This document shows positions 1 to 5,530 of a stretch of DNA of 5,530 bases, one piece after another. The notes under the pieces are model-generated. The model ran no database searches. It saw only the letters and a program-made list of their open reading frames with translations, and was not told the origin of the DNA. The translations under genes were made by a program, and so were the position numbers. Origin of the DNA: Desulfobulbaceae bacterium (GTDB lineage: Bacteria > Desulfobacterota > Desulfobulbia > Desulfobulbales > Desulfocapsaceae); NCBI GenBank assembly GCA_024643445.1, contig JAHEMX010000277.1:1-5530 (forward strand). The letters are read 5' to 3'. How positions within the stretch are numbered: position 1 is the first letter of the stretch; each line of letters opens with the position of its first letter.

Positions 1-804
1 GGTACCGATTACACTGCCCCGTAACATGGTAGGCACCAATTTTTTAACATTGGCCCAACTCAACTTGTTCCCTTTGCTGGATAAAACACCTTCCCGAATT
101 CGATTCAGAGCCTCGTGTTTTTCTGATATCAGGCCCATCAGCCGAAAAACTTCGGGGGCTGCCAGCATTGAAATAATCATTACAATCAGCGGAATCCCGT
201 CATACATGTAAGGCTGCCCGAAATCAAACCGCACTGTTCCGAACGGAGACTCACCAAAGGTTGACAGCAGCAGGCCAAAGCCTGCCATGAGAAATCCCTT
301 TGTCGGATCCTTGCCGACAAAACTGCCGATAATACTCAACCCCAAAATCCCAAGCGCAAACATTTCGCTCGGGCCGAACTGCAGGCCGATCCAGGCAAGT
401 CCCGATGCGGCAACTATGAAGATCAGGCTGCTCATAATGCCACCGAAAACGCCGGAGGTTATGGAGATCATCAGTGCCCGGTGAGCATCACCTCTCTGGG
501 CCATGGGATAGCCGTCCAAAATCGTCATGGCGGCAGCCGTCGTTCCCGGTGTTCGAATGAGAATGGCCGGTATGGAACCGCCATACTCGGCGGCCGAATA
601 AATCGAAACCATGAAGAGAATCGATTGCTCGGCAGACATGATGAAGGTAAAGGGGAACATCAGGGCGAGGGCCTGTGCTCCGCCAAACCCCGGCATGATA
701 CCCATGGCAATGCCCACCATAATCCCCAGCGGGATCACGAAGAGGTTGACGGGGTCAAGTACAATACCGATTGCCGGGAGAATATTTATAAAAAATGATT
801 CCAT
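1..804 (-). CDS. tctA: TTT family large permease subunit TctA (partial, 3' end beyond window)
   Basis: This is the first 268 codons of the large membrane subunit of a tripartite tricarboxylate transporter. The frame is open from ATG at 804-802 to the window edge, and the family is about 500 residues long, so roughly half is present. Family landmarks seen: GIMPGFGG at residues 35-42 (first glycine/proline loop), YGGSIPAILIRTPGT at 74-88, DGYPMAQRG at 97-105, and a GIPLIVMIISML...PEVF segment around 203-220. Hydrophobic helices lie between these. The window ends at LRGSVIGT, just before where the family's second PGxG loop is expected. TctA forms the inner-membrane path for the substrate and works with TctB and the periplasmic TctC, both encoded directly upstream. 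The start lies 9 nt after the tctB stop, with only a weak ribosome site (GAGA), which suggests translational coupling. The assignment is clear; the substrate is unknown. Confidence 0.95.
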   Translation of the reverse strand, partial: MESFFINILPAIGIVLDPVNLFVIPLGIMVGIAMGIMPGFGGAQALALMFPFTFIMSAEQSILFMVSIYSAAEYGGSIPAILIRTPGTTAAAMTILDGYPMAQRGDAHRALMISITSGVFGGIMSSLIFIVAASGLAWIGLQFGPSEMFALGILGLSIIGSFVGKDPTKGFLMAGFGLLLSTFGESPFGTVRFDFGQPYMYDGIPLIVMIISMLAAPEVFRLMGLISEKHEALNRIREGVLSSKGNKLSWANVKKLVPTMLRGSVIGT

Positions 805-813
805 TCGGGGATC

Positions 814-1299
814 TCAGAAATTTACATATTTGGGCAGAAAAAGTAGTGGCAGATGCACATTGAGCAGAATGACAAAAACACCGTAGAGGACAATCGTTGA
901 AACAATGGCAACCATAAATGCCCAGAACCATTTGCCCGTTCGCCACCCCATAAGTATGAACAGGAAAGAAAAAAATGAAATTTCAGAGCCGATACGCACC
1001 ATGGCAAAAATAAGCCCCGCAACCAGGAAGAAGCTTGCCAGGAACGGCGGCAAATCTATACTCGTTCTGCCTTTTGACGAGCTTCTGCCTGCTCTGAAAA
1101 TACGCTGGAACAGCAGGATTACACTGAAAAACAGCGAGACGGTACAGATCAACTGCGGGAAGAAGGCGGCACCGGGATCTCCGGACAGCACGGGAGGCTC
1201 AAAGGCAAGCGAAACAACAAAAGCTCCGGCAAACAAACCAATAAAAAGAACGGCAAAAAAAATATCTACGTACCGATTATCAACCTCGATGGTTTTCAC
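814..1299 (-). CDS. tctB: TTT family small permease subunit TctB
   Basis: A 161-residue small hydrophobic protein, normal length for TctB. Hydrophobic segments lie at about residues 12-32, 46-66, 84-102, 106-118 and 125-147. The GDPGAAFFP stretch at residues 40-48 matches the loop typical of TctB after the first helix, and the C-terminal LPLLFLP is also usual. A basic linker (RIFRAGRSSSKGR, about 66-78) separates the second and third hydrophobic segments. The start is GTG at 1299-1297, preceded by AGGGG about 8 nt upstream; no in-frame ATG was seen just upstream. It sits between tctC (113-nt gap containing a strong hairpin) and tctA (9-nt gap), the usual TTT order. TctB is required for transport, though its exact mechanical role is not well defined. 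The family call rests on size, topology, loop motif and neighbours. Confidence 0.9.
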   Translation of the reverse strand: MKTIEVDNRYVDIFFAVLFIGLFAGAFVVSLAFEPPVLSGDPGAAFFPQLICTVSLFFSVILLFQRIFRAGRSSSKGRTSIDLPPFLASFFLVAGLIFAMVRIGSEISFFSFLFILMGWRTGKWFWAFMVAIVSTIVLYGVFVILLNVHLPLLFLPKYVNF

Positions 1300-1340
1300 G
1301 ATAGAGCCCCTGACTATCAGTAAAACACGGATGCAAAAAT

Positions 1341-1392
1341 GGGGGGCCTGATGGTCTGAGATACCCTCTCAGAAAGAGCCAGCAGGCCCCCC
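1341..1392 (-). terminator. Long hairpin with T-run between tctC and tctB (leaky terminator or processing site)
   Basis: The arms GGGGGGCCTG (1341-1350) and CAGGCCCCCC (1383-1392) are perfect complements of 10 bp. Inside them TCTGAGA (1355-1361) and TCTCAGA (1367-1373) form a perfect 7-bp stem around a 5-nt loop. A further 3-bp TGG/CCA pairing beside a 5-nt bulge links the two stems. Read as minus-strand RNA, the 3' arm is followed at once by AUUUUUGC, as in an intrinsic terminator. It lies 20 nt beyond the tctC stop and 41 nt before the tctB start. Inference: partial termination or protection of the tctC mRNA end, giving excess binding protein over permease. Confidence 0.75.
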
Positions 1393-1412
1393 GCGAACAG
1401 AAACCGATCTGA

Positions 1413-2390
1413 TTATTTTATCAGTCCGGCATCTTTGAGGAATTTTCCTGTTTCTATGCGCATCGCATGGAAGTCCTTGGTCATTTGAACGTCATCGACG
1501 TTGAACTGGGGGATTACGTGCGCATTTGCCTTGACGTACTCCTTGTAGGTATCCGTTTCCACTGCTTTCTTGAAAGCGTCCTGGATCTTGCGCTTGGCCT
1601 CATCAGGGGTATTGACCTTGAGGAATATGCCCTGCACCTGATGGGTGAAGGGATAGTCAACGCCTAAATCCTTTGGAATGGGAATGGGGATAGGGTCATA
1701 ATGCTCCTCATTGAGAAGAAGCAGTGAACGGGCCTTGCCCGATTCCACATGCGGCGCCCATATGCCGTAAGGAATAATACCGGCGTCCACATGCCCGCCG
1801 AGAACATCCTTCATCGCACCGCCGGAACCTTTATAAGGGATAAAATTCCACTTCACATCAAAGGCGTTGAAAAGGTCAATGAGGTGGCGATGATGGGCGG
1901 AACCGGGCTTGTTTCCGGCAATGGATATTTCCCCCGGGTGTGCCTTCATATCGGCAATGAGGTCCATGAAGGTCTTGTATTTGCTGTCTGATCGTACTCC
2001 GATAATATATAAAAACTTCTCGACCTCAACAGCCACTTCCAGTTGCATCGGATCCGGCCTGAAGGTAGGCATATTCATATATCCTGCGTAACTGGTGTTG
2101 CGCTGCAGCCAGGTGTATCCGTCAGCAGGTTTGTTAATGACGTATTCAGCGGCAGTATTTCCCCCGCCACCGCCTTCAAAAAGGACCTCCACGTGCTGGC
2201 CCAGTTCTTTCGAGGTTAAATCGGCAAACAGCCGACACCATGCTGCTGCTCCTGAAGAAGGACCGGTCGCACAGACCATTTCAATGGGATGCTCGGGCCA
2301 GGCAGCTGATACGTTAGATGGTTTAGCACCAATTAAGGCAACAAGAGCTACAGCGGACATCATTGCAACAACGTGAAAAACAGTTTTCAT
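1413..2390 (-). CDS. tctC: TTT periplasmic substrate-binding protein TctC (Bug family)
   Basis: A 325-residue extracytoplasmic solute receptor, normal length for the Bug/TctC family. Residues 1-29 form a Sec signal peptide: MKT, a hydrophobic core, then cleavage probably after VSA (residue 29). The mature protein begins AWPEHPIEMV, as Bug proteins usually do (WPxxPI). Family stretches: GGGGGNTAAEYVINKPADGYT at about 73-93, GSAHH at 163-167, and IPYKGSGGAMKDVLGGHVDA at about 184-203. The ATG at 2390-2388 is chosen because GGGAGG lies 6 nt upstream and a good signal peptide follows; the frame stays open 11 codons further but has no comparable ribosome site. Oddity: the first ligand loop, usually PGGxxD four residues before a conserved Arg, reads PSSGAAAWCR (44-53), so the Asp position is Ala49. 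Ligand choice may therefore differ from simple carboxylates. It is the first gene of the tctCBA set. Confidence 0.95.
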   Translation of the reverse strand: MKTVFHVVAMMSAVALVALIGAKPSNVSAAWPEHPIEMVCATGPSSGAAAWCRLFADLTSKELGQHVEVLFEGGGGGNTAAEYVINKPADGYTWLQRNTSYAGYMNMPTFRPDPMQLEVAVEVEKFLYIIGVRSDSKYKTFMDLIADMKAHPGEISIAGNKPGSAHHRHLIDLFNAFDVKWNFIPYKGSGGAMKDVLGGHVDAGIIPYGIWAPHVESGKARSLLLLNEEHYDPIPIPIPKDLGVDYPFTHQVQGIFLKVNTPDEAKRKIQDAFKKAVETDTYKEYVKANAHVIPQFNVDDVQMTKDFHAMRIETGKFLKDAGLIK

Positions 2391-2396
2391 GCTCAT

Positions 2397-2403
2397 CCTC
2401 CCT
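2397..2403 (-). promoter_or_regulatory. Ribosome binding site that decides the tctC start
   Basis: AGGGAGG on the minus strand lies 6 nt before the ATG at 2390. An in-frame ATG at 2396-2394 would abut this site, and the one at 2423 lies upstream of it, so the 2390 start is preferred. Confidence 0.75.
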
Positions 2404-2441
2404 GTAAGGTTTAGTCGTGCCACGTGCGAAAAGACACCTTA

Positions 2442-2497
2442 AGAAATACAAGATTTATATATATTGTCAACCAAATCATTAAAAATATATATATTTT
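2442..2497 (-). promoter_or_regulatory. Probable sigma-70 promoter of tctCBA with AT palindrome upstream
   Basis: A perfect -35 hexamer TTGACA is read on the minus strand at 2470-2465. About 16 nt later comes a poor -10 candidate, TATTTC (2448-2443; the 17-nt register gives ATTTCT). Directly upstream of the -35 box is a perfect 16-bp palindrome, AAAATATATATATTTT (2482-2497), placed where an UP element or operator would be. Transcription would start near 2436, leaving a leader of about 45 nt before tctC. The weak -10 suggests that an activator may be needed; no regulator gene is visible in the window. Confidence 0.45.
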
Positions 2498-2865
2498 ATT
2501 GCTGCTGCGCTGTGGCCTTTCGCTCACGCCTGCAGGGAAACAAGGAAGATCGGGGGAAAAGCGTATCTTCTGGTGGTTGTCGATTTGAAGTGATCGCCAG
2601 GATGCAGCCAGGCAAAGAGGAGATAATACGGTGGCAACGGTCCGGGCAAGACGGACGTCGCTGAAGTTGGGCGACATCCGCCGGGTTTATTGAGGATAGG
2701 AATGGCTGGCGGTCAATACTGCTCAGCAAGGCACATCAGCCGGCCTTATAGCAAGGTGGTTGGCGGCAAGATTTCTGACAGGACCGTGGCTAGAACGAAC
2801 GACTTGGCGGTTCGAGGCACCCGGATGATTGCTTATGAATTACAAATCAGCCGGCTGAACTCATC

Positions 2866-4206
2866 TCACCGGTGCGGTGCCAAAAATTTGCCCGTGCCCG
2901 GTTTTGCAACACAGGCGCCGTTTTCGGCAATCTTTTTGCCTCGCAGGAACACAGCTTTTGCACGCCCGCGAAACGTCCTCCCCGCATAGGGAGTCCAGCC
3001 AGCCTTGGAGATCACCATTTCATCCGTCATTTCATATTCGGAATCGGGATCGACAAGGACAATATCCGCATCAGCCCCGGGCAAAAGGGTTCCCTTGCGC
3101 GGATAGTATCCATACAACCGCGCTGGACGACGAGAATACAATTCGACAAGCATCGGGTAGCTGATCCTTCCTTTGGCGGCCGAATCAAGGAGAAATCGAA
3201 ACGTGGTATCCAGCCCCGGAAGACCAAAAGGAACCTCCCAGACAGACCCGCCTTTTTTCTGGGCTCTAGTGGACGGGGCGTGGTCGCTCGCAAAATAGGC
3301 GCCATCCCCGATGCAGCCCCAGATGGCCTCGACATCCGCTTCAGACTGAATCCGGTTTGGCGGAGTGAATTTCCGGAACGCTCCTTCAGTCAACACGTCG
3401 TCCTCTTTCAGGGCGATGTATTGGGGACAGGTCTCTGTCCATACCCTGACACCGCGCTGCCGGGCCTTTTCGGCTATCTTGAAAACCTCAGGGTGACTGC
3501 AGTGAGCCAGGATAGTAAGAGCACCGGAGGCCTCGGCGATAGTGACAACACTCTGAGCGGCCACGGTTTCCGCGAGCAGGTTTCGCCATTGGGGTATAAT
3601 CCCGCCATCGCTCCGAACAGCCGACCGCAGTTGTTTTTCCGCTGATGCCGTCAAACTGTCGTCTTCCGCGTGAATTAAAAAAGGTATCCGGGTATCGCCG
3701 TATCTTGACATGCCCGCATAAAGGTCTCCGGTTGCAACCCCCGGGATGCCATGAGTCGTGCAGGTAAATACCTTGATAAAGGCTGCCCCTTCCCTGATAA
3801 CTTCTCCAATCCGGTCAATCGAATCTGTCGGGAAGTGGGCGCCTATTCCGAAATCGATAACAGACCGGTTTTCCAGGTACTCCTTTTTTAAGACAAATTC
3901 AGCACCCGAACGGACTGCCGTGCAATGGCTATGTTCGATAAGGGTGGTGACGCCCTGGGCTGCGGCGGCAGCCGTGCCGGTAGGCATATCCTCACGGTCT
4001 GTTTCAGCCGGGTCCATCAGATGGGCATGGGCTTCAAACATCCCGGGCATAACAAGAAGGTTAGAGGCATCTATGCTCTTTTCTGCCGCTACATCCAGAT
4101 GTCCAAGGCCGGCAATTTTACCGGACTGAACATAGACATTACCCTCCATTTCACCATCAGCCATAATGATCCGGCCGTTTTTGATTACCAGGTCCACCTT
4201 TTTCAT
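2866..4206 (-). CDS. Cyclic amidohydrolase (dihydroorotase / hydantoinase / allantoinase superfamily)
   Basis: A 446-residue cytoplasmic metallohydrolase, usual length for the cyclic amidohydrolases that open C-N bonds of hydantoins, dihydropyrimidines, allantoin or dihydroorotate. The N-terminal beta sandwich opens with DLVIKNGRI (5-13) and leads into PGMFEAHAHL (54-63). Expected ligands of the two-metal centre are present: His60 and His62, Lys145 (FIKVF, the carbamylated lysine), His179 (LIHAED), His235 (LAHCSH) and Asp308 (ASDHAP). The C-terminal sandwich follows with KGTLLPGADADIVLVDP (371-387). The position five residues after Lys145, Tyr in classical hydantoinases, is Thr150, within VFTCTTHGIPG; substrate should not be assumed. 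The ATG at 4206-4204 has AAAGGAG 10 nt upstream. The downstream tctCBA set suggests that the imported compound is its substrate or precursor. A pyrimidine-synthesis dihydroorotase is less likely, given this context and the divergent pocket. Confidence 0.93.
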   Translation of the reverse strand: MKKVDLVIKNGRIIMADGEMEGNVYVQSGKIAGLGHLDVAAEKSIDASNLLVMPGMFEAHAHLMDPAETDREDMPTGTAAAAAQGVTTLIEHSHCTAVRSGAEFVLKKEYLENRSVIDFGIGAHFPTDSIDRIGEVIREGAAFIKVFTCTTHGIPGVATGDLYAGMSRYGDTRIPFLIHAEDDSLTASAEKQLRSAVRSDGGIIPQWRNLLAETVAAQSVVTIAEASGALTILAHCSHPEVFKIAEKARQRGVRVWTETCPQYIALKEDDVLTEGAFRKFTPPNRIQSEADVEAIWGCIGDGAYFASDHAPSTRAQKKGGSVWEVPFGLPGLDTTFRFLLDSAAKGRISYPMLVELYSRRPARLYGYYPRKGTLLPGADADIVLVDPDSEYEMTDEMVISKAGWTPYAGRTFRGRAKAVFLRGKKIAENGACVAKPGTGKFLAPHR

Positions 4207-4845
4207 AAATCTTCAGCTCCTTTCACACGTATCAATCAGTTGGCGGGTAAACCCATTTATCCTCCACCAGTGCACCAGCAGCCCGCCTTCCAGATCCGTT
4301 TCCCAAATCCCGACAGCGCTGAAAGGAGAGGGCCAGGTCTTTCGAGCAAATCCTGAAAGCTCCTCCTACCATCTAAACGCTATTCATATCTGAGCCGCTT
4401 GCAAAATGGTCTTGTTGTCCAAACCCGGCGTTATGCTCAAAATTTTATCCTCGGAATATCATATATATACCTGTGGAAAAATATCTTTCCTGCCTTGATT
4501 TTGAACCAAAAATTCTCATTTTGCAAAAGGCTCATATCTGTTAGAAAAACCAGCTCCAGGTTCATGAACAGTTTCTTAAAATTCGGACAGGCTACTGAAA
4601 TAAAATATTTAATTGCGATACGTTCAGTGTTCATCGAAAATGGACTTTACACTTTCACTATCATTGTTTCAGTCGCTGGCAACGTTCACCTGAGACGTGT
4701 CGATACTGTCCACTTTCCCGCGTCGCTTATCCGGTTTATATACTCAACATTAGATGAATCGCAAGTCTGCATGTTAAGCGGGCTGTCTCAAATCGTGAAC
4801 GTGGGGCTAATAATCAATACTTGGCGGAGATTCTATATCCGTTCT
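4207..4845. other. AT-rich gap upstream of the amidohydrolase, no convincing gene
   Basis: About 640 bp. On the plus strand a 168-codon frame (4399-4905) can be opened from a TTG start, but it has no ribosome site or recognisable motif and runs into the inverted-repeat element. On the minus strand there are a 65-codon frame (4634-4437) and a 46-codon frame (4372-4232, ending DKWVYPPTD); neither is recognised. The amidohydrolase promoter should lie here: TATGAT on the minus strand (4463-4458) could be a -10 box, but no good -35 partner is seen. The part beyond 4800 may include the detached cobO tail (4849-4814). Confidence 0.55.
4682..4802. repeat. Imperfect inverted repeat pair about 120 bp apart
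   Basis: ACGTTCAC-C-TGAGAC (4682-4696) is mirrored by GTCTCA-AATC-GTGAACGT (4785-4802). The 8-bp and 6-bp blocks match exactly and differ only in spacer length. The right copy follows GG in GGCTGTCTCAAA, a sequence like the ends of some insertion sequences. It may be a second decayed small element beside the one at 4846-4994, or chance. Confidence 0.3.
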
Positions 4846-4994
4846 CTAGGAGCCTGTCGGAGAAAGCCCTTTTTCCCCATCTCTACGTTATTGCAAGAAA
4901 ATTAATGCTCGCAATATCAATTGCATGGTTCCTCGTAATTTCCTAGCAATGCCTTGATCTGAGAAATAATAGCAGTTCTCCGACACACTCCTAG
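4846..4994. mobile_element. MITE-like element: 141 bp with terminal inverted repeats between CTAG repeats
   Basis: Terminal repeats GAGCCTGTCGGAGAA (4850-4864) and TTCTCCGACACACTC (4976-4990) are inverse copies matching at 13 of 15 positions. Each is flanked on the outside by CTAG (4846-4849 and 4991-4994). CTAG may be a 4-bp target duplication or, being palindromic, the outer part of the repeats; the two cannot be told apart here. The interior is AT-rich, has no transposase-length frame, and carries a short TATTGC/GCAATA pair (4889-4894 and 4911-4916). Size and structure fit a non-autonomous element moved in trans by a transposase not in this window. The parent family is uncertain. The right edge coincides with the end of recognisable cobO coding sequence. 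Confidence 0.6.
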
Positions 4995-5182
4995 GCATGT
5001 CTTATTTCGTTGACCTGCCTTACCATATCCGCCAGGGCAATTACTTCGGGATGTGCATCTCTTCCGGTCAATACCAGATGCAGCTATTCCCGCCCTTTAT
5101 CGAGAATACCGAGCACCTGCTCAAGATCAACCAGCTTGAGTTGCAGGGCATTGTTAAGCTCATCGAAAATCTTCAATTAAAA
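4991..5182 (-). pseudogene. cobO: Relic of cob(I)alamin / cob(I)yrinate adenosyltransferase (CobO/BtuR type), C-terminal part
   Basis: Minus-strand translation from 5164 gives DELNNALQLKLVDLEQVL, then GILDKGRE, a TAG stop (5086-5084), then LHLVLTGRDAHPEVIALADM and VRQVNEIRHA, ending in TAG at 4993-4991. This matches the C-terminal half of CobO/BtuR: the DE[IL]NxAL Walker B region, the VLTGR strand, the ELAD helix and the terminal V/IKHA. The match extends weakly upstream (F-stop-LKIF before DELN), with a TAA at 5179-5177 where the family has Asp in YDL. The enzyme adenylates the cobalt of corrinoids with ATP, but the N-terminal half with the Walker A loop is absent: only 33 nt separate this piece from the SGNH gene stop. 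With two internal stops and one third of a 180-200 residue family, it cannot be functional. The TAG at its end falls on the CTAG of the inverted-repeat element. The family call is strong; the boundary at 5182 is approximate. Confidence 0.85.
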
Positions 5183-5215
5183 CAGCCCTAACATGTGTTT
5201 AATGAGAAATGCTGG

Positions 5216-5530
5216 CTAGTTGTCCATTCCATCAGTCTCGATCCTGCGTGACTGCTTCTCCGCATCCAACAGCGCATTGAAGATCTCCCTTTCGACAACA
5301 GCTTCAATAACGATATCCGGTTTGAAGTGGAGCATGATCTCCTCAACGTTCTGGCGGTCAAATGCTTTCCAGAGATAAATAACTTCCTTGAAATTTTCAG
5401 AAAAAAACGGTTCCAGAGAGACAAAGAAGGAATCCCTGAAAATGACAGCGGTAAGGTTTTTGGACGAGCACGATTTCATAAACGAATCACGGCCGCCTCC
5501 CTCGATGATATTGCTGAGGTGATAGGGAAT
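5216..5530 (-). CDS. AlgX/AlgJ-like SGNH hydrolase-like protein, C-terminal part (5' end beyond window)
   Basis: The last 104 codons of a gene whose start lies beyond the window; the frame is open to 5530 and stops with TAG at 5218-5216. The visible protein runs IPYHLSN..., then LTAVIFRDSFFVSLEPFFSE, NFKEVIYLW, and HFKPDIVIEAVVEREIFNAL. A DSF motif after a hydrophobic strand, then PFxSExFKxVxYxW and KPDxVIxxxxER, is the C-terminal signature of the AlgX/AlgJ (DHHW-type) SGNH family, whose members transfer or remove acetyl groups on exported polysaccharides. The Ser of RDSF is the probable nucleophile; the Asp-His pair would lie upstream, outside the window. Members usually act in the periplasm, next to a membrane-bound O-acyltransferase, which cannot be checked here. 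The end looks natural. It is followed after 33 nt by the cobO relic. Confidence 0.7.
   Translation of the reverse strand: MPYHLSNIIEGGGRDSFMKSCSSKNLTAVIFRDSFFVSLEPFFSENFKEVIYLWKAFDRQNVEEIMLHFKPDIVIEAVVEREIFNALLDAEKQSRRIETDGMDN

Larger units (their letters stand above)
2391..2865. other. Intergenic region between amidohydrolase and tctC
   Basis: The 475 bp hold the tctC ribosome site and probable promoter near the tctC end. The rest (about 2500-2865) is more GC-rich and contains no recognisable gene; the short open frames on both strands overlap each other and match no family I know. Immediately after the amidohydrolase stop lies a perfect 12-bp palindrome TCAGCCGGCTGA (2847-2858). ATCAGCCGGC also occurs at 2735-2744. 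I see no riboswitch or tRNA-like fold. Confidence 0.6.

Noticed and set aside
2412..2428. TGGCACG on the minus strand as a sigma-54 promoter
   Set aside because: The matching -12 GC element is absent at the required spacing.
2411..2677. 88-codon minus-strand frame upstream of tctC
   Set aside because: It runs through the AT palindrome and promoter region, overlaps other frames, and shows no family features.
2847..2858. Palindrome TCAGCCGGCTGA after the amidohydrolase as a terminator
   Set aside because: Only about 4 bp can pair once a loop is allowed, and it is followed by a short TTTGT; too weak to call.
2872..3645. 257-codon plus-strand frame
   Set aside because: It lies antisense within the intact amidohydrolase, which has complete metal ligands and a good ribosome site.
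4232..4372. 46-codon minus-strand frame before the amidohydrolase
   Set aside because: A stop codon abuts its ATG, there is no ribosome site, and no homology is recognised.
4399..4905. 168-codon plus-strand frame in the gap
   Set aside because: It needs a TTG start without a ribosome site, has no recognisable motif, and overlaps the inverted repeats and the left end of the MITE-like element.
5084..5086. In-frame TAG in the cobO sequence read as pyrrolysine or readthrough
   Set aside because: A second stop (TAA) lies upstream, the Walker A half is missing, and no pyl genes or decoding signals are visible; simple decay explains it.
4997..5191. 64-codon plus-strand frame
   Set aside because: It is the antisense shadow of the cobO relic, whose minus-strand translation shows clear family motifs.

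Overview
The window reads as a piece of a Gram-negative bacterial chromosome of moderate GC content. It has an exported periplasmic binding protein, a tripartite tricarboxylate transporter (TTT) and part of an AlgX/AlgJ-like secreted SGNH protein. A marine or sediment deltaproteobacterium (Desulfobacterota) would fit this mix, but that is a guess from gene content and the sequence does not prove it. Every gene I can support lies on the minus strand.

Reading in the direction of transcription, from high to low coordinates: (1) 5530-5216 is the C-terminal end of an AlgX/AlgJ-type SGNH protein whose start lies outside the window. (2) About 5182-4991 is a decayed fragment of a cobO/btuR-type corrinoid adenosyltransferase, with in-frame stops and no ATP-binding half. 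(3) 4994-4846 is a 141-bp sequence bounded by 15-bp inverted repeats and flanked by CTAG on both sides. It looks like a small non-autonomous mobile element (MITE) and abuts the last recognisable cobO codon exactly. (4) 4845-4207 is AT-rich sequence without a convincing gene. (5) 4206-2866 is an intact cyclic amidohydrolase of the dihydroorotase/hydantoinase/allantoinase superfamily with all expected metal ligands. (6) 2865-2391 is an intergenic region holding a probable promoter and a perfect AT palindrome. (7) 2390-1413 is tctC, 1299-814 is tctB, and from 804 to the window edge is the first 268 codons of tctA.

The functional core is the amidohydrolase next to a complete TTT importer (tctC-tctB-tctA order). 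The inference is uptake of a small organic anion or cyclic amide/ureide, with ring opening by the cytoplasmic hydrolase. The substrate cannot be read from the sequence. TctC lacks the Asp usual in the first ligand loop, and the hydrolase lacks the Tyr used by classical hydantoinases, so both may handle something other than the textbook substrates. A long imperfect hairpin with a T-run between tctC and tctB probably acts as a leaky terminator or 3' stabiliser, giving more binding protein than membrane subunits.

The upstream third (4207-5200) is a decay zone with a gene relic, a likely MITE and further inverted repeats. I see no defence system, CRISPR array, tRNA or rRNA.
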